Positions 43,897 through 52,385 of a DNA stretch of 64,000 nucleotides are shown here, in pieces. The notes under the pieces are model-generated. The model did not search any database and was not told where the DNA came from. It saw nothing but the letters and a program-made list of their open reading frames with translations. The stretch spans positions 1 through 64,000 of the forward strand of contig NZ_NKRG01000008.1 of NCBI RefSeq assembly GCF_003351105.1, written 5' to 3'. Position numbers and translations under genes: made by a program. The stretch comes from Thermosipho africanus Ob7 (GTDB taxonomy: Bacteria > Thermotogota > Thermotogae > Thermotogales > Fervidobacteriaceae). Within the stretch, counting starts at the first letter, position 1. Each line of letters begins with the position of its first letter.

Positions 43897-44316
43897 ATGA
43901 AAATGAAAAAAGGTTTTACTTTAGTTGAGCTTTTGATCGTTTTGGCAGTTATTGCCGCATTACTTTCAGTTGCAACACCACTTGCATTAAACGCAGTAAA
44001 GAAGGCAAAAGCAAGTCAGGTAGCACAAAACTTTAGGGCGATAAAGTCTGCGGTAGAAAATTGGTTTAATACTAATAATCCTGATGACCCAACAAGTTTG
44101 AATGTAGATAATGATTTAAAAGGAAAATATCTTAACTCAATTCCAGATGGATTTACAGTATCTGTAGCTGATAGTGGAAGTGGAGTGTACACAGTAACTA
44201 TTGAATATACAAAAAATGATATTGCACTTGCAGATGTTCAAAAAAGTGGAATGCCTGAAGTTACACAAGATGGAAATAATCTTAAATTAACATTTGATCT
44301 TCAAAAGTGGTGGTAA
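43897..44316 (+). CDS. Type IV pilin-like protein (prepilin)
   Basis: The 139-residue prepilin has the prepilin-peptidase motif: short basic leader MKMKKG then FTLVELLIVLAVIAALLSVA, with Phe+1 and Glu+5 in the hydrophobic helix. The C-terminal globular part is short and polar (GKYLNSIPDGF, SGVYTVTIEY) and lacks the disulfide pair. It is likely a major pilin or pseudopilin for adhesion, motility or DNA uptake. The start at ATG 43897 follows GGGAGGGG; an upstream ATG at 43771 would put a long extra segment before the leader. It is transcribed alone, with no assembly genes nearby. Confidence 0.88.
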   Translation: MKMKKGFTLVELLIVLAVIAALLSVATPLALNAVKKAKASQVAQNFRAIKSAVENWFNTNNPDDPTSLNVDNDLKGKYLNSIPDGFTVSVADSGSGVYTVTIEYTKNDIALADVQKSGMPEVTQDGNNLKLTFDLQKWW

Positions 44317-44334
44317 TAAGAAGTTGTTTTTGAC

Positions 44335-44362
44335 AAAAGCCCTCTTAAATGAGGGCTTTTTT
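44335..44362 (+). terminator. Terminator after the pilin gene
   Basis: AAAAGCCCTC pairs with GAGGGCTTTT across a six-base loop and runs into T-rich sequence. Confidence 0.88.
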
Positions 44363-44437
44363 CTTTGAATATGAAAGAAAATAAGAGAATTTTCTTTTTA
44401 ATTAGTTTAGAAAGAATTTTTTGGACTAAAATAAGAC

Positions 44438-44468
44438 TTTACAGATATGGGGATCTTTTTTGTATAAT
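44438..44468 (+). promoter_or_regulatory. Promoter of the amino-sugar operon
   Basis: TATAAT (44463-44468) is a perfect -10. The best -35 is TTTACA (44438-44443), 19 bases upstream, a long spacing that would fit a regulated promoter. The operator palindrome starts at the last base of the -10. Confidence 0.55.
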
Positions 44469-44502
44469 TATGTTAGTTGATTGAAACAACCAACTAACAT
44501 AA
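44468..44502 (+). promoter_or_regulatory. Operator palindrome of the ROK regulator
   Basis: A 35-base inverted repeat: TTATGTTAGTTG and CAACTAACATAA, with inner TTG/CAA and one mismatch, around the centre AAA. It covers the transcription start and lies 13 bases before the ROK gene, so it is most likely the autoregulatory operator. Confidence 0.75.
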
Positions 44503-44515
44503 AGGGGTAGGTAGA

Positions 44516-45544
44516 ATGATAACAGATTCTTTGAAAAAAATAATAAGCTATAGCTGGAAAAATAAAGTTGTTACTGCAAAGAGTATTTCTCTGGATTTAG
44601 GTTTAGAAAAATCTACTGTGTCGAGAAATATTTCAAAGCTTAGAGAAAAAAATATTTTGATTAAAACAGATGAGTTATCTCCTTCAAATTTGGGAGGAAG
44701 AAAAACAATTGTTTATTCATTTAACGAAAAATTAGGACACATATTGGGAATTTCTGTAGAGCAAGATGGTATTGAATGTGTAAAAACTGATTTGTTTTCT
44801 AATGTTTTAGATAAAAAAAAGATTGTGCAAAAGATTAATGAAAAAAATATAGCTTTCATTTTAAGAGAAATTGTTAAAGAAAACGAAGATATTCTTGGTG
44901 TTGGAATTTCTATTCCAGGTATCATTGAAAATAATACGGTAGTTTTTTCTGAAGCCCTTTCTTTAAAAAATTTTAATCTTGAAAATACTCTTTTATTGGA
45001 CATACCAATTTTTGTAGAGAAAGATTCTATTTGTGGTGCAACAAGATATAGTCTTGAAAGTAAAAATATAGTTTATTTCCAATTGTCTGTTCCATATTAT
45101 GTAAATGAACCAGTTGGTTTTGGCGTTGGAATTGTTATTGATGGAAAACCATATTATGGTCACAGCAATTTTTCTGGTGAATACAAGCTTAATAAAAGTA
45201 TTTATAATAAAAAGATTTCATATGAAGAATTTTTGAAAAAATCGGTTTCTTTAGATGAATTTTTTGTGGATATTTCAAAAAAGATAGGACAAATTTCTAG
45301 TATTTTAGATCCAGAAATTGTGGTTATAGGTGGTAATATTACTTTAATTTCAGGTATTGAAAATTTAAGAGATTTTATAGTAGAGCAAGTATATATGTAT
45401 GAACATAGAAAGATGGAAATAGTTATTGAAGATGCTAGGGAATTTGTGAATGCAGAGGGTGCGGCAATAAATGTGTTAAAAAATATGTTTTTAAAAGAAG
45501 AAGGAATTGAGTATTTCTGTAAGAAGGTGATTTTAAATGAATGA
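44516..45544 (+). CDS. ROK family transcriptional regulator (NagC/XylR-like)
   Basis: This is a probable repressor of the amino-sugar operon it heads. The N-terminal winged helix includes AKSISLDLGLEKSTVSRNISKLREK (recognition helix STVSRNISKL near residue 37). The ROK domain follows, with GRKTIVYSFN, ILGVGISIPGII, GFGVGIVIDGKPYYGHSNFSGE and DPEIVVIGGN. The typical ROK zinc-binding CxCGxxGC cluster is not seen, so it is a divergent regulator without sugar-kinase function. At 342 residues it is a little short. It overlaps the GH3 gene by eight bases. Confidence 0.88.
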   Translation: MITDSLKKIISYSWKNKVVTAKSISLDLGLEKSTVSRNISKLREKNILIKTDELSPSNLGGRKTIVYSFNEKLGHILGISVEQDGIECVKTDLFSNVLDKKKIVQKINEKNIAFILREIVKENEDILGVGISIPGIIENNTVVFSEALSLKNFNLENTLLLDIPIFVEKDSICGATRYSLESKNIVYFQLSVPYYVNEPVGFGVGIVIDGKPYYGHSNFSGEYKLNKSIYNKKISYEEFLKKSVSLDEFFVDISKKIGQISSILDPEIVVIGGNITLISGIENLRDFIVEQVYMYEHRKMEIVIEDAREFVNAEGAAINVLKNMFLKEEGIEYFCKKVILNE

Positions 45545-46871
45545 TTTTGGTAATTTATTCTTTATAGGTTTTCAAAATCAGTTTGATAAAGATTTGCTTG
45601 AAAGAATTAATCCATGTGGAATAATTTTGTATCCTGAGAATATGAATGATGTGTTTAAATTACAGATTAACATGGAAAGAATATATTCACTGTTTGATAA
45701 AGGATATCACTTTTTTATATCAAGTGACCATGAAGGAGGGCAACTTGAGACTGTTCCAAATATATTTCCATCACCTGGAAATATGGCAATTGGAAAGGTG
45801 GGGGGAGCATCCGAATTTGGAAGCTACCTTGCTCATATGTTGAAGCTACATGGGTTTAATATGGTCTTTGCACCTGTTGTTGATGTAAAACATGAAAATT
45901 CGAGCCATGTTACAGGGTTTAGAGCATATTCCGATGATCATGAGATTGTAATGGCGCGTGCGCTGGAGTTTATTAGATCGCTTTTAGATGAAAATATTGC
46001 CCCTACTTTAAAACATTTTCCAGGACATGGAAAAGCAAAAGAGGATTCCCACTTCACTCTTCCAGTAGTTTTTGATTTTGATGAAAATGATGAAGATATG
46101 ATGATATTTAAAGAACTATCAAAGCATGTTGATTTTATAATGACTGCACATGTTATGTACCCAAAATTAGATGAAGTAGTTGCCACTCTTTCAAAGAAGA
46201 TTTTAAAGGGTATATTAAGGGAAAAATTTGGATATAAAGGTTTAATAATTTCTGATGCGTTTGAAATGAAAGCTCTCTACAAAAATTATTCACCAAAAGA
46301 AGTTATAAAAAGATTCTTTGAAGCAGATGGAGACATAATCCTTATTGGAGATGTTGAAAATCATTATTATCTGATAGAAACCTTTAATTCCATGGTTAAA
46401 AGTGGAGAATTGGATATTGAACTTTTAAAAGAAAAGGTTGAAAAAATAAAGAAGATAAAAGAAAAATATGTATCAGACACTTATCCTACAAGGTTTTTAT
46501 CTAAAATTGCAAAGCAAGCAATTGATTTTAAATTAGATTCTCCTGTTGAAAATCCATCGTTTTTAATCCCCCAAGCAAAAAATCTCAGCCTTGCAGATAC
46601 TTCCCAGAAGGATCTTAAATACCTAAGAAATTTAATAAAAGAAGAGTTTAAAGACGCAAAAATTTATACAAGTAGCTCAGAAATTAGTAATGAGGATACA
46701 GTTATATATTTTGTTTTAGACAAAGTTGAAAATGTTAATGCAAAGCGTGTTATTTATATTTTTTTAAGAGATGTATTGAAAAAAGATGTTGAATATGTAA
46801 ATCCGTATTCTTCAAAGCTTATTTCAATATATCATGTTTTACAACTTTTTAAAGGGGAGGGGTTACTATGA
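45537..46871 (+). CDS. Beta-N-acetylhexosaminidase, glycoside hydrolase family 3 (NagZ-like)
   Basis: This cleaves terminal GlcNAc from chito-oligosaccharides or muropeptides in the cytoplasm (no signal peptide). It has SSDHEGGQLETVP near residue 62, FAPVVDVKHENSSH near 110, the family-3 hexosaminidase motif KHFPGHGKAKEDSH (near 158) and the nucleophile Asp in GLIISDAFEM (near 238). The conserved His of KHFPGHG is the unusual catalytic residue of NagZ enzymes. It is 444 residues, a catalytic barrel plus about 130 extra residues. It overlaps the ABC binding-protein gene by four bases. Confidence 0.9.
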   Translation: MNDFGNLFFIGFQNQFDKDLLERINPCGIILYPENMNDVFKLQINMERIYSLFDKGYHFFISSDHEGGQLETVPNIFPSPGNMAIGKVGGASEFGSYLAHMLKLHGFNMVFAPVVDVKHENSSHVTGFRAYSDDHEIVMARALEFIRSLLDENIAPTLKHFPGHGKAKEDSHFTLPVVFDFDENDEDMMIFKELSKHVDFIMTAHVMYPKLDEVVATLSKKILKGILREKFGYKGLIISDAFEMKALYKNYSPKEVIKRFFEADGDIILIGDVENHYYLIETFNSMVKSGELDIELLKEKVEKIKKIKEKYVSDTYPTRFLSKIAKQAIDFKLDSPVENPSFLIPQAKNLSLADTSQKDLKYLRNLIKEEFKDAKIYTSSSEISNEDTVIYFVLDKVENVNAKRVIYIFLRDVLKKDVEYVNPYSSKLISIYHVLQLFKGEGLL

Positions 46872-48079
46872 AGCGTATTTTGGTAGTTTTATTGGTTGTA
46901 GTTGCACTACTTAGTTTTTCAAAGACGAAGTTAACATTCTGGGGATTTATGATGAACGATGAACATGCAAAAAAGGTTCTTGAAAAATTCATGGCAGAAA
47001 ATCCAGATATTGAAGTAGAATACGTACAACTTTCATGGGCTAATGGCTTTGACAAGATAGTGACTGCAATTGCTGGAGGAGAAGATCTAGATGTTGTAGA
47101 GTTAGGAAACACATGGGTTGCAAATTTTGCAGAAAGAAACGCACTTGAGAGTATGGATATCTTTTACAAAAATTATGGTAAAGACTATGTTGGATGGAAC
47201 ACGGTATACTATCAAGGAAGCTATTGGGCAGTTCCATGGCTTCTTGGAACAAGGGCTCTCTTTTACAATTTAGAACTTTTTGAAAAAGCTGGTCTTGATC
47301 CTGACAATCCTCCAAAGACTTGGGAAGAACTTTATGTAGCAGCAAAAAAGATAAATGAATTATCAGACGATATCTACGGTTTTGGAATGCCAGCTGGAGA
47401 AAATTATAGCCCATGGCAACAATGGTTCTTACCGGCAGTTTGGGGAACAGGTGGAGATATTATTACGGAAGATGGAAAGAGAGCACTTCTTACTTCTTGT
47501 AAGGTAAAAGAAACAGCAGAATTTTATAAGGCGTTATCTAAGGTTTCATTGAAGACAAAACAAGCAGACCTTGCAAAGGCATTTGGCGAAGGAAAGATAG
47601 GGCTATATGTCAGTGGTGCATGGGATATTGACTACCTTGAAACAAATTATCCAGAAACACCATTTAACGTTGTATTTATACCAAAGCCAGCAGCATGGTA
47701 TGGTACACATGCATCATTTGCAGGAGCAGAAGTTCTTGCAATAATGAAGCATTCTAAGCATAAAAAAGAAGCACAAAAACTTGTAGAATTTCTTATAAGA
47801 CCAGATATTGCAATGGAAGTTGCAATGATTTGGCCTGCAATATTCCCATCACATGTAGATGCAGGAAACGACCCATGGTTTGAAGACCATCCATTGCACA
47901 AGGTATTCTATGAACAAAATAAATATGCAAAACCTGTTCCATCTATTCCTGCATGGCCAAAAGTTCAGGCAGTATTAACCGAAGCAATTGAAAAAATAAT
48001 ACTCCAAGATGCAGATATTGATACCACACTCTTTGAGTACAACATGAAAATTCAAAAGATTTTAGACGGAGAAGAATAA
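46868..48079 (+). CDS. Sugar ABC transporter substrate-binding protein, family 1
   Basis: This exported receptor of the operon probably binds chitobiose or another amino-sugar oligosaccharide. A signal peptide (MKRILVVLLVVVALLSFS) is followed by KLTFWGFMMNDEHAKKV, the standard start of family-1 binding proteins, then DLDVVELGNTWVANFAE near residue 75 and PKTWEELYVAAKKI near 143. There is no lipobox cysteine. The length of 403 residues is normal. A hairpin follows before the permease genes. No dedicated ATPase gene is in this operon; such importers usually share a common MsmK-type ATPase encoded elsewhere. Confidence 0.92.
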   Translation: MKRILVVLLVVVALLSFSKTKLTFWGFMMNDEHAKKVLEKFMAENPDIEVEYVQLSWANGFDKIVTAIAGGEDLDVVELGNTWVANFAERNALESMDIFYKNYGKDYVGWNTVYYQGSYWAVPWLLGTRALFYNLELFEKAGLDPDNPPKTWEELYVAAKKINELSDDIYGFGMPAGENYSPWQQWFLPAVWGTGGDIITEDGKRALLTSCKVKETAEFYKALSKVSLKTKQADLAKAFGEGKIGLYVSGAWDIDYLETNYPETPFNVVFIPKPAAWYGTHASFAGAEVLAIMKHSKHKKEAQKLVEFLIRPDIAMEVAMIWPAIFPSHVDAGNDPWFEDHPLHKVFYEQNKYAKPVPSIPAWPKVQAVLTEAIEKIILQDADIDTTLFEYNMKIQKILDGEE

Positions 48080-48084
48080 AAATT

Positions 48085-48111
48085 TCCCCTGCCCAAAAGG
48101 CAGGGGATTTT
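48085..48111 (+). terminator. Stem-loop between binding-protein and permease genes, partial terminator
   Basis: TCCCCTGCC pairs with GGCAGGGGA across five bases, followed by only four T and then the next ribosome-binding site. As in the opp operon, it probably lowers permease expression relative to the binding protein. Confidence 0.7.
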
Positions 48112-48123
48112 GGGGTGGTTATT

Positions 48124-49002
48124 TTGAAGAGAAAAACACGATACAATGTTGAAACGTTTTTGCTTCTGCTACCTTTTTTGATACTATTTGCAGCTTTTGG
48201 AGTTTTTCCTATTGCCTACTCGTTTTTCATGAGTTTTACTGACTACTCAGCTTTAAGTCCAGATTTTAATTTTGTAGGCTTAAAAAATTATATACGCATG
48301 TTTCATGATGAAGTATTTTTAACAGCGCTTAAGAATACGGTTATATTTGTTGTTGGAACTATTCCCTTTACAACGGTGATTTCTTTATTACTTGCCGTTT
48401 TAATAAACAGTAAGTTTCTACCATTAAAGGATTTATTTAAAGCTGGCTTTTTTCTTCCAACAGTTGTTTCTATGGTGGTTATTTCAACCACATGGATGTA
48501 TCTTTACAGCGCAGATGGATTTTTTAATAAAATGTTGGAGTTTTTTGGAATGAATCCCATTCCTACAAGCTGGCTTGCTCATACAAAAACTGCACTTTTG
48601 TCCATAATGATAATGGACGTATGGGCAGCTATTGGTTATTATACCATACTTTTTCTTGCAGGTCTTCAGAGTATACCGCAGCAATTATATGAAGCTGCAG
48701 CAATAGATGGTGCAAGTAAATCAAAGATCTTTTTTAAAATAACACTACCACTTTTAAAGCCAACTTTGTATTTTGTTATTGCGTTAAATACGATCAGATC
48801 ATTTCAAATCTTTTCTGAGATCTTTACCATGACAGGTGGAGGACCTATGAATTCAACTCAAACTATTGTACATTACTTGTACATTGTTGGGTTTAGAAAC
48901 TTTGAAATGGGGTATGCTTCTGCAATTGCATACGTTCTAGTGTTAATTATTTTCCTTGTAACACTGGTACAGGGAAAATTACTTAGGAGTGAAAGTATAT
49001 GA
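48124..49002 (+). CDS. Sugar ABC transporter permease, MalF/UgpA type
   Basis: This is an inner-membrane permease of six helices. It starts with a basic segment and LLLPFLILFAAFGVFPIAYSFF, has DYSALSPDFNFVGLKNY in the first loop, and the EAA motif EAAAIDGASKSKIFFKITLP near residue 195. I use the TTG at 48124, five bases after GGGGTGG; the GTG at 48115 overlaps the ribosome-binding site. It encodes 292 residues, a normal length, and overlaps the second permease by four bases. Confidence 0.9.
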   Translation: MKRKTRYNVETFLLLLPFLILFAAFGVFPIAYSFFMSFTDYSALSPDFNFVGLKNYIRMFHDEVFLTALKNTVIFVVGTIPFTTVISLLLAVLINSKFLPLKDLFKAGFFLPTVVSMVVISTTWMYLYSADGFFNKMLEFFGMNPIPTSWLAHTKTALLSIMIMDVWAAIGYYTILFLAGLQSIPQQLYEAAAIDGASKSKIFFKITLPLLKPTLYFVIALNTIRSFQIFSEIFTMTGGGPMNSTQTIVHYLYIVGFRNFEMGYASAIAYVLVLIIFLVTLVQGKLLRSESI

Positions 49003-50183
49003 AGAAGGCGATTTTGCTAACAATAATGTTTATTTTGCTTATAATCTCTCTTTTTCCAATGTTCTCCATGTTTTATACGGCAGTTATTCCAAGTGGTAAT
49101 CTTACAAAAGTTATAAAAGAAAGGTATATAAATGACTTTGAAATTAAATATATGAGTTATTTGAGGCGTAAAGTAAAATCAAAAGGAAAAATTTCAATTG
49201 TAAATGAATCGCCACAAAGTACTAGATCAATTTTGGCAAGTGGTCCAGTAGAGCTTCTTGTTGATAAATTGGATTTACGTGTTGCAAAGTATATAGAATT
49301 CTGGGTAAAAGGTGAAGGAGATTTTTCAGTCGAAATAAGGGATGCTTTTTCAAAGAGCGTTTCAAAAAACTTTAAGGCAACTGGTGAGTGGAAAAAATAT
49401 ATTATTGATTATAAAGACCTGAAGGAGATAAATTTAAAATATGTATCAAAATTGGTCTTTAATTTTGATGGTCAGTATTACCTTGATGATGTAAAGGTAA
49501 AATACAAATTTCCAACATTGCTTAATTTTATCAATGTGTTAAAAGAAGATATGTTTTCAAGGTATATCCTTAACAGTTTGATAGTTTCTACGATAGTAGT
49601 TATCGGAAATATCATATTTTCTACTATGGTTGCATATGCGTTTGCAAGAAGAAAGTTCTTTGGAAAAAATGTGCTTTTTTCAATAGTTCTTGCAACGATG
49701 ATGATACCGCCTCAAGTTACGATTATACCAATATTTATCATAATGAAAAATATAGGTTGGATAGATACATATTTTGCCTTAACGGTTCCTATGCTTGTGA
49801 CACCGTTTAGTATATTTTTATTAAAGCAGTATATAGAGCAACTTCCTATAGAATTGGAGCAGGCAGCTTATGTGGATGGTGCAAATACATTCCAAATTCT
49901 TTTTAAAATAATTTTCCCGCTTTCAAAACCGGCAATAGCGGTGATGGCTATAAATACATTTATTGCCACGTGGAATGATCTTTTCTATCCACTTGTTATG
50001 ACAAATTCAAGAGAAATGAGGACGGTACAGGTTGGACTTGCCCTGTATCAGAAGCTAAATCAGATAGATTGGCCAAGACTTATGGCGGCATCGTCTATAA
50101 TAGGGTTGCCGGTTATAATAATCTTTCTTGCATTCCAAAAACATATAATTTCAGGAATTACAAAGGGGGCTTTAAAAGGATGA
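48999..50183 (+). CDS. Sugar ABC transporter permease, MalG type, with an inserted beta domain
   Basis: The partner permease has its first helix at residues 4-28 and the remaining five from about 190 on, with the EAA motif EQAAYVDGANTFQILFKIIF near 288. It has 394 residues instead of about 280. The extra 110-140 residues lie between helix 1 and helix 2, on the outer side of the membrane. They look like a galactose-binding or CBM11-like jelly roll: AKYIEFWVKGEGDFSVEI, then WKKYIIDYKDL and YYLDDVKV. Such a domain might help hold the sugar or the binding protein. It overlaps the SIS gene by four bases. Confidence 0.88.
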   Translation: MKKAILLTIMFILLIISLFPMFSMFYTAVIPSGNLTKVIKERYINDFEIKYMSYLRRKVKSKGKISIVNESPQSTRSILASGPVELLVDKLDLRVAKYIEFWVKGEGDFSVEIRDAFSKSVSKNFKATGEWKKYIIDYKDLKEINLKYVSKLVFNFDGQYYLDDVKVKYKFPTLLNFINVLKEDMFSRYILNSLIVSTIVVIGNIIFSTMVAYAFARRKFFGKNVLFSIVLATMMIPPQVTIIPIFIIMKNIGWIDTYFALTVPMLVTPFSIFLLKQYIEQLPIELEQAAYVDGANTFQILFKIIFPLSKPAIAVMAINTFIATWNDLFYPLVMTNSREMRTVQVGLALYQKLNQIDWPRLMAASSIIGLPVIIIFLAFQKHIISGITKGALKG

Positions 50184-51088
50184 ACTATACATATTCTGAA
50201 ATAAAACGAATTCCAGAACTTTTGAAAAGAATTGAAAATTACTCTTTTGAGTTTAACAAAGAAAAAAGATATATTTTTGTTGGTTGTGGTTCATCATTTA
50301 ACCTTTCTTTGACTGCTTCATACATCCTTGAAAAATTTGGGATCAAATCCAAAGTTTTAACTGGTGGAAAGGTTATAACTTTTAACTATGTTCCAGATGC
50401 CGATGTAGGTATATTTATTTCGCGCACTGGAGAATCAACTGAAACTGTAAAAGCAGCAGAGATTTTTAAAGAAAAGGGAGTACATACAATTGGTATTACA
50501 TGCGAAAAAGGAACAACTCTTGAAAAGATTTGTGATGAAACGTTTGTGTTTGACTTTTTACACGAAGAAAGCATAGTTATGACTGGTTCCTTTGTTTCTA
50601 TTTTGCATTTTCTAGTGAAAAGGTATAGTATTGTTGAAAAGGCAAGTAAAGTACTGGAGGAATCTGAGAAATTTATAGAAAATCTTGATTTAAAAAAATA
50701 TAATCACTTTATCTTTTTGGGGTTTGATGAGGAATATGGTATTTCAAAAGAAGGAGCATTAAAGATGCAAGAGATGGCAAAGCAATTTGTAGAATATCAT
50801 GAACCTCTTGAGTATAGACATGGACCTGTTTCAAGAATTTCTGAACATTCCCTTGTTGTTATAAACTCAAAAGATACGGAAAATGAGTATAATCTAAAGA
50901 AAGATCTCGAAAAATATACTAAAGTAATACTTCTAGGTAGAAATGGTGATATTGATATAGAATACGATAATGGACTTGAGACACCTTTAAAAATGATATT
51001 TTCTCAAGTTCTGTCATTTAAAAAGGCCGTAGTTGAAGGTTTAAACCCAGACAAACCAGAAAAACTTTCAAAAAGTGTGATAATCTGA
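50180..51088 (+). CDS. SIS-domain sugar-phosphate isomerase/deaminase (AgaS or GlmS-C-like)
   Basis: This probably converts glucosamine 6-phosphate (or a related amino-sugar phosphate) to a hexose phosphate after NagA. Two SIS domains are seen: FVGCGSSFNLSLTASYILE near residue 30, VGIFISRTGESTETVKA near 75 (the SRTGES phosphate-binding loop), and a second domain with KEGALKMQEMAKQ near 192 and EYRHGPVSRI near 214. This is the isomerase half of GlmS-type enzymes without the glutaminase domain. I use ATG 50180, overlapping the permease stop (ATGA), giving 302 residues. No classical NagB gene is nearby, so it likely takes that role. Confidence 0.85.
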   Translation: MNYTYSEIKRIPELLKRIENYSFEFNKEKRYIFVGCGSSFNLSLTASYILEKFGIKSKVLTGGKVITFNYVPDADVGIFISRTGESTETVKAAEIFKEKGVHTIGITCEKGTTLEKICDETFVFDFLHEESIVMTGSFVSILHFLVKRYSIVEKASKVLEESEKFIENLDLKKYNHFIFLGFDEEYGISKEGALKMQEMAKQFVEYHEPLEYRHGPVSRISEHSLVVINSKDTENEYNLKKDLEKYTKVILLGRNGDIDIEYDNGLETPLKMIFSQVLSFKKAVVEGLNPDKPEKLSKSVII

Positions 51089-51098
51089 AGGTGAAAAT

Positions 51099-52151
51099 AT
51101 GTTAATTGAAAATGTCCTTATTGTGGATCCTATTGATGGAGAATTTACAGGAAGCATTGAGTTTGAAGATAAAATATTGAGTATAAGAAAATATGATTGT
51201 ACTCCCAAATACGTTTTAATGCCAGGGTTTGCTGATACACATACACACGGATTCATGGGAATAGATTGTATGCAGAGTACAAAAGAAGAATTTAAACAAT
51301 GGGCAGATCTTGTTGAAAAAGAAGGCGTTACTTATCTTTTTCCAACAACAGTTTCTGCGGATTTTAAAATGTTAGAAAAGGTTATTAAAAAATTTTCTTC
51401 AGCAAAGCATTCTTCACTATTTTATTTACATCTTGAAGGGCCCTTTATAAACAAAGAAAGGGCTGGAGCTCAAAACAAGAAGTATATAACTGATTTTGAT
51501 GGAAAAATTATAGACCTTGAAAGAATAAAAATTATGACAATTGCACCAGAAATTAAAGGTTTTTTTGAACTTTTGAAAATACTAAAAGAAAATAAAGTAG
51601 CAGCATCTATAGGGCATTCAAATGCTACATTTGATATTTTCAAAAAAGCATATGAGGCTGGAGTAAATAGGATAACGCATTTTCCAAATGCTCTACCACA
51701 ACTTCACCACAGAGAAATAGGGATTGTTGGTGGCGTATTTCTTTATAAACCATTTGTTGAGATTATTCCAGATTTAATACATCTTTCGCAAGATTTTTTA
51801 AGACTTGTATATAAATTACTTGGACCTGATAGGATAATTCTTGTAACAGATAGTATTTCTGCAGCAGGTTTAAAGGATGGGATATATGACCTTGGAGGGT
51901 TACTGGTTAAAGTCAAAGATGGTATAGCAAGGCTAGAAAATGGTGCGCTTGCTGGGAGTACTCTGAAATTTAGTGATGGACTGAGAAACTTTAAAAAGGT
52001 TACTAATTGCTCATTAAAGGATTTATCAAAGGTATCTTCTTATAACGCTCTAAAGAGCGTAGGTATAGATGGGGGAAGAATAAAGGAAGGATATCCTGCA
52101 AAATTTGTGCTTTTAAATCAAGATTTGCAAATAATCAAAGTTTATAACTAA
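51099..52151 (+). CDS. nagA: N-acetylglucosamine-6-phosphate deacetylase
   Basis: This amidohydrolase removes the acetyl group from GlcNAc 6-phosphate. It has the metal-binding PGFADTHTHGFMGID (near residue 48), FYLHLEGPFINKERAGA near 110, IGHSNATFD near 172, THFPNALPQLHHRE near 198 and the catalytic Asp in LVTDSISAAG near 252. At 350 residues it is slightly short but complete. It is the last gene of the operon, 10 bases after the SIS gene; no clear terminator stem follows before the next promoter. Confidence 0.93.
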   Translation: MLIENVLIVDPIDGEFTGSIEFEDKILSIRKYDCTPKYVLMPGFADTHTHGFMGIDCMQSTKEEFKQWADLVEKEGVTYLFPTTVSADFKMLEKVIKKFSSAKHSSLFYLHLEGPFINKERAGAQNKKYITDFDGKIIDLERIKIMTIAPEIKGFFELLKILKENKVAASIGHSNATFDIFKKAYEAGVNRITHFPNALPQLHHREIGIVGGVFLYKPFVEIIPDLIHLSQDFLRLVYKLLGPDRIILVTDSISAAGLKDGIYDLGGLLVKVKDGIARLENGALAGSTLKFSDGLRNFKKVTNCSLKDLSKVSSYNALKSVGIDGGRIKEGYPAKFVLLNQDLQIIKVYN

Positions 52152-52160
52152 AAGTCTAAG

Positions 52161-52189
52161 TTGATAAAGGTAAAAATTGGTGGTATAAT
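52161..52189 (+). promoter_or_regulatory. Promoter of the corrin-ring operon
   Basis: TTGATA (52161-52166) and TATAAT (52184-52189) are 17 bases apart with TGG before the -10, giving an extended -10. The start point near 52196 precedes the riboswitch by about 20 bases. Confidence 0.8.
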
Positions 52190-52216
52190 GCATACAGAAA
52201 ATTGAATATAATGTTA

Positions 52217-52380
52217 ACACCTTGGGTACCAAAGCGGTTTAAAAGGGAACGCCGGTGAAAGGCCGGGGCTGCCCAGCAACCGTAACCGGGGACGAAATCC
52301 ACAGAATGCCACTGGGAGTATTTCCTGGGAAGGCGTGGAGAGTAGGTTGATCCGGGAGCCGGGAGACCTGCCTAAGGTGT
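52217..52380 (+). promoter_or_regulatory. Cobalamin riboswitch aptamer (plus-strand operon)
   Basis: P1 pairs ACACCTTGGG with CCTAAGGTGT. The core includes GCCGGGGCTGCCCAGCAACC, the B12-box GAATGCCACTGGG and GGGAGACCTGCC. Bases 52243-52374 match the minus-strand riboswitch (35760-35891) at 130 of 132 positions; the flanks and P1 differ. The segment TACCAAAGCGGTTT at the 5' side is extra compared with the other copy. Confidence 0.95.
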
Positions 52381-52385
52381 AGCAA

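Noticed and set aside
44516-45544. The ROK protein as a sugar kinase
   Set aside because: It has an N-terminal helix-turn-helix and lacks the zinc cysteine cluster and clear catalytic Asp context of ROK kinases, so a regulator is the better call.
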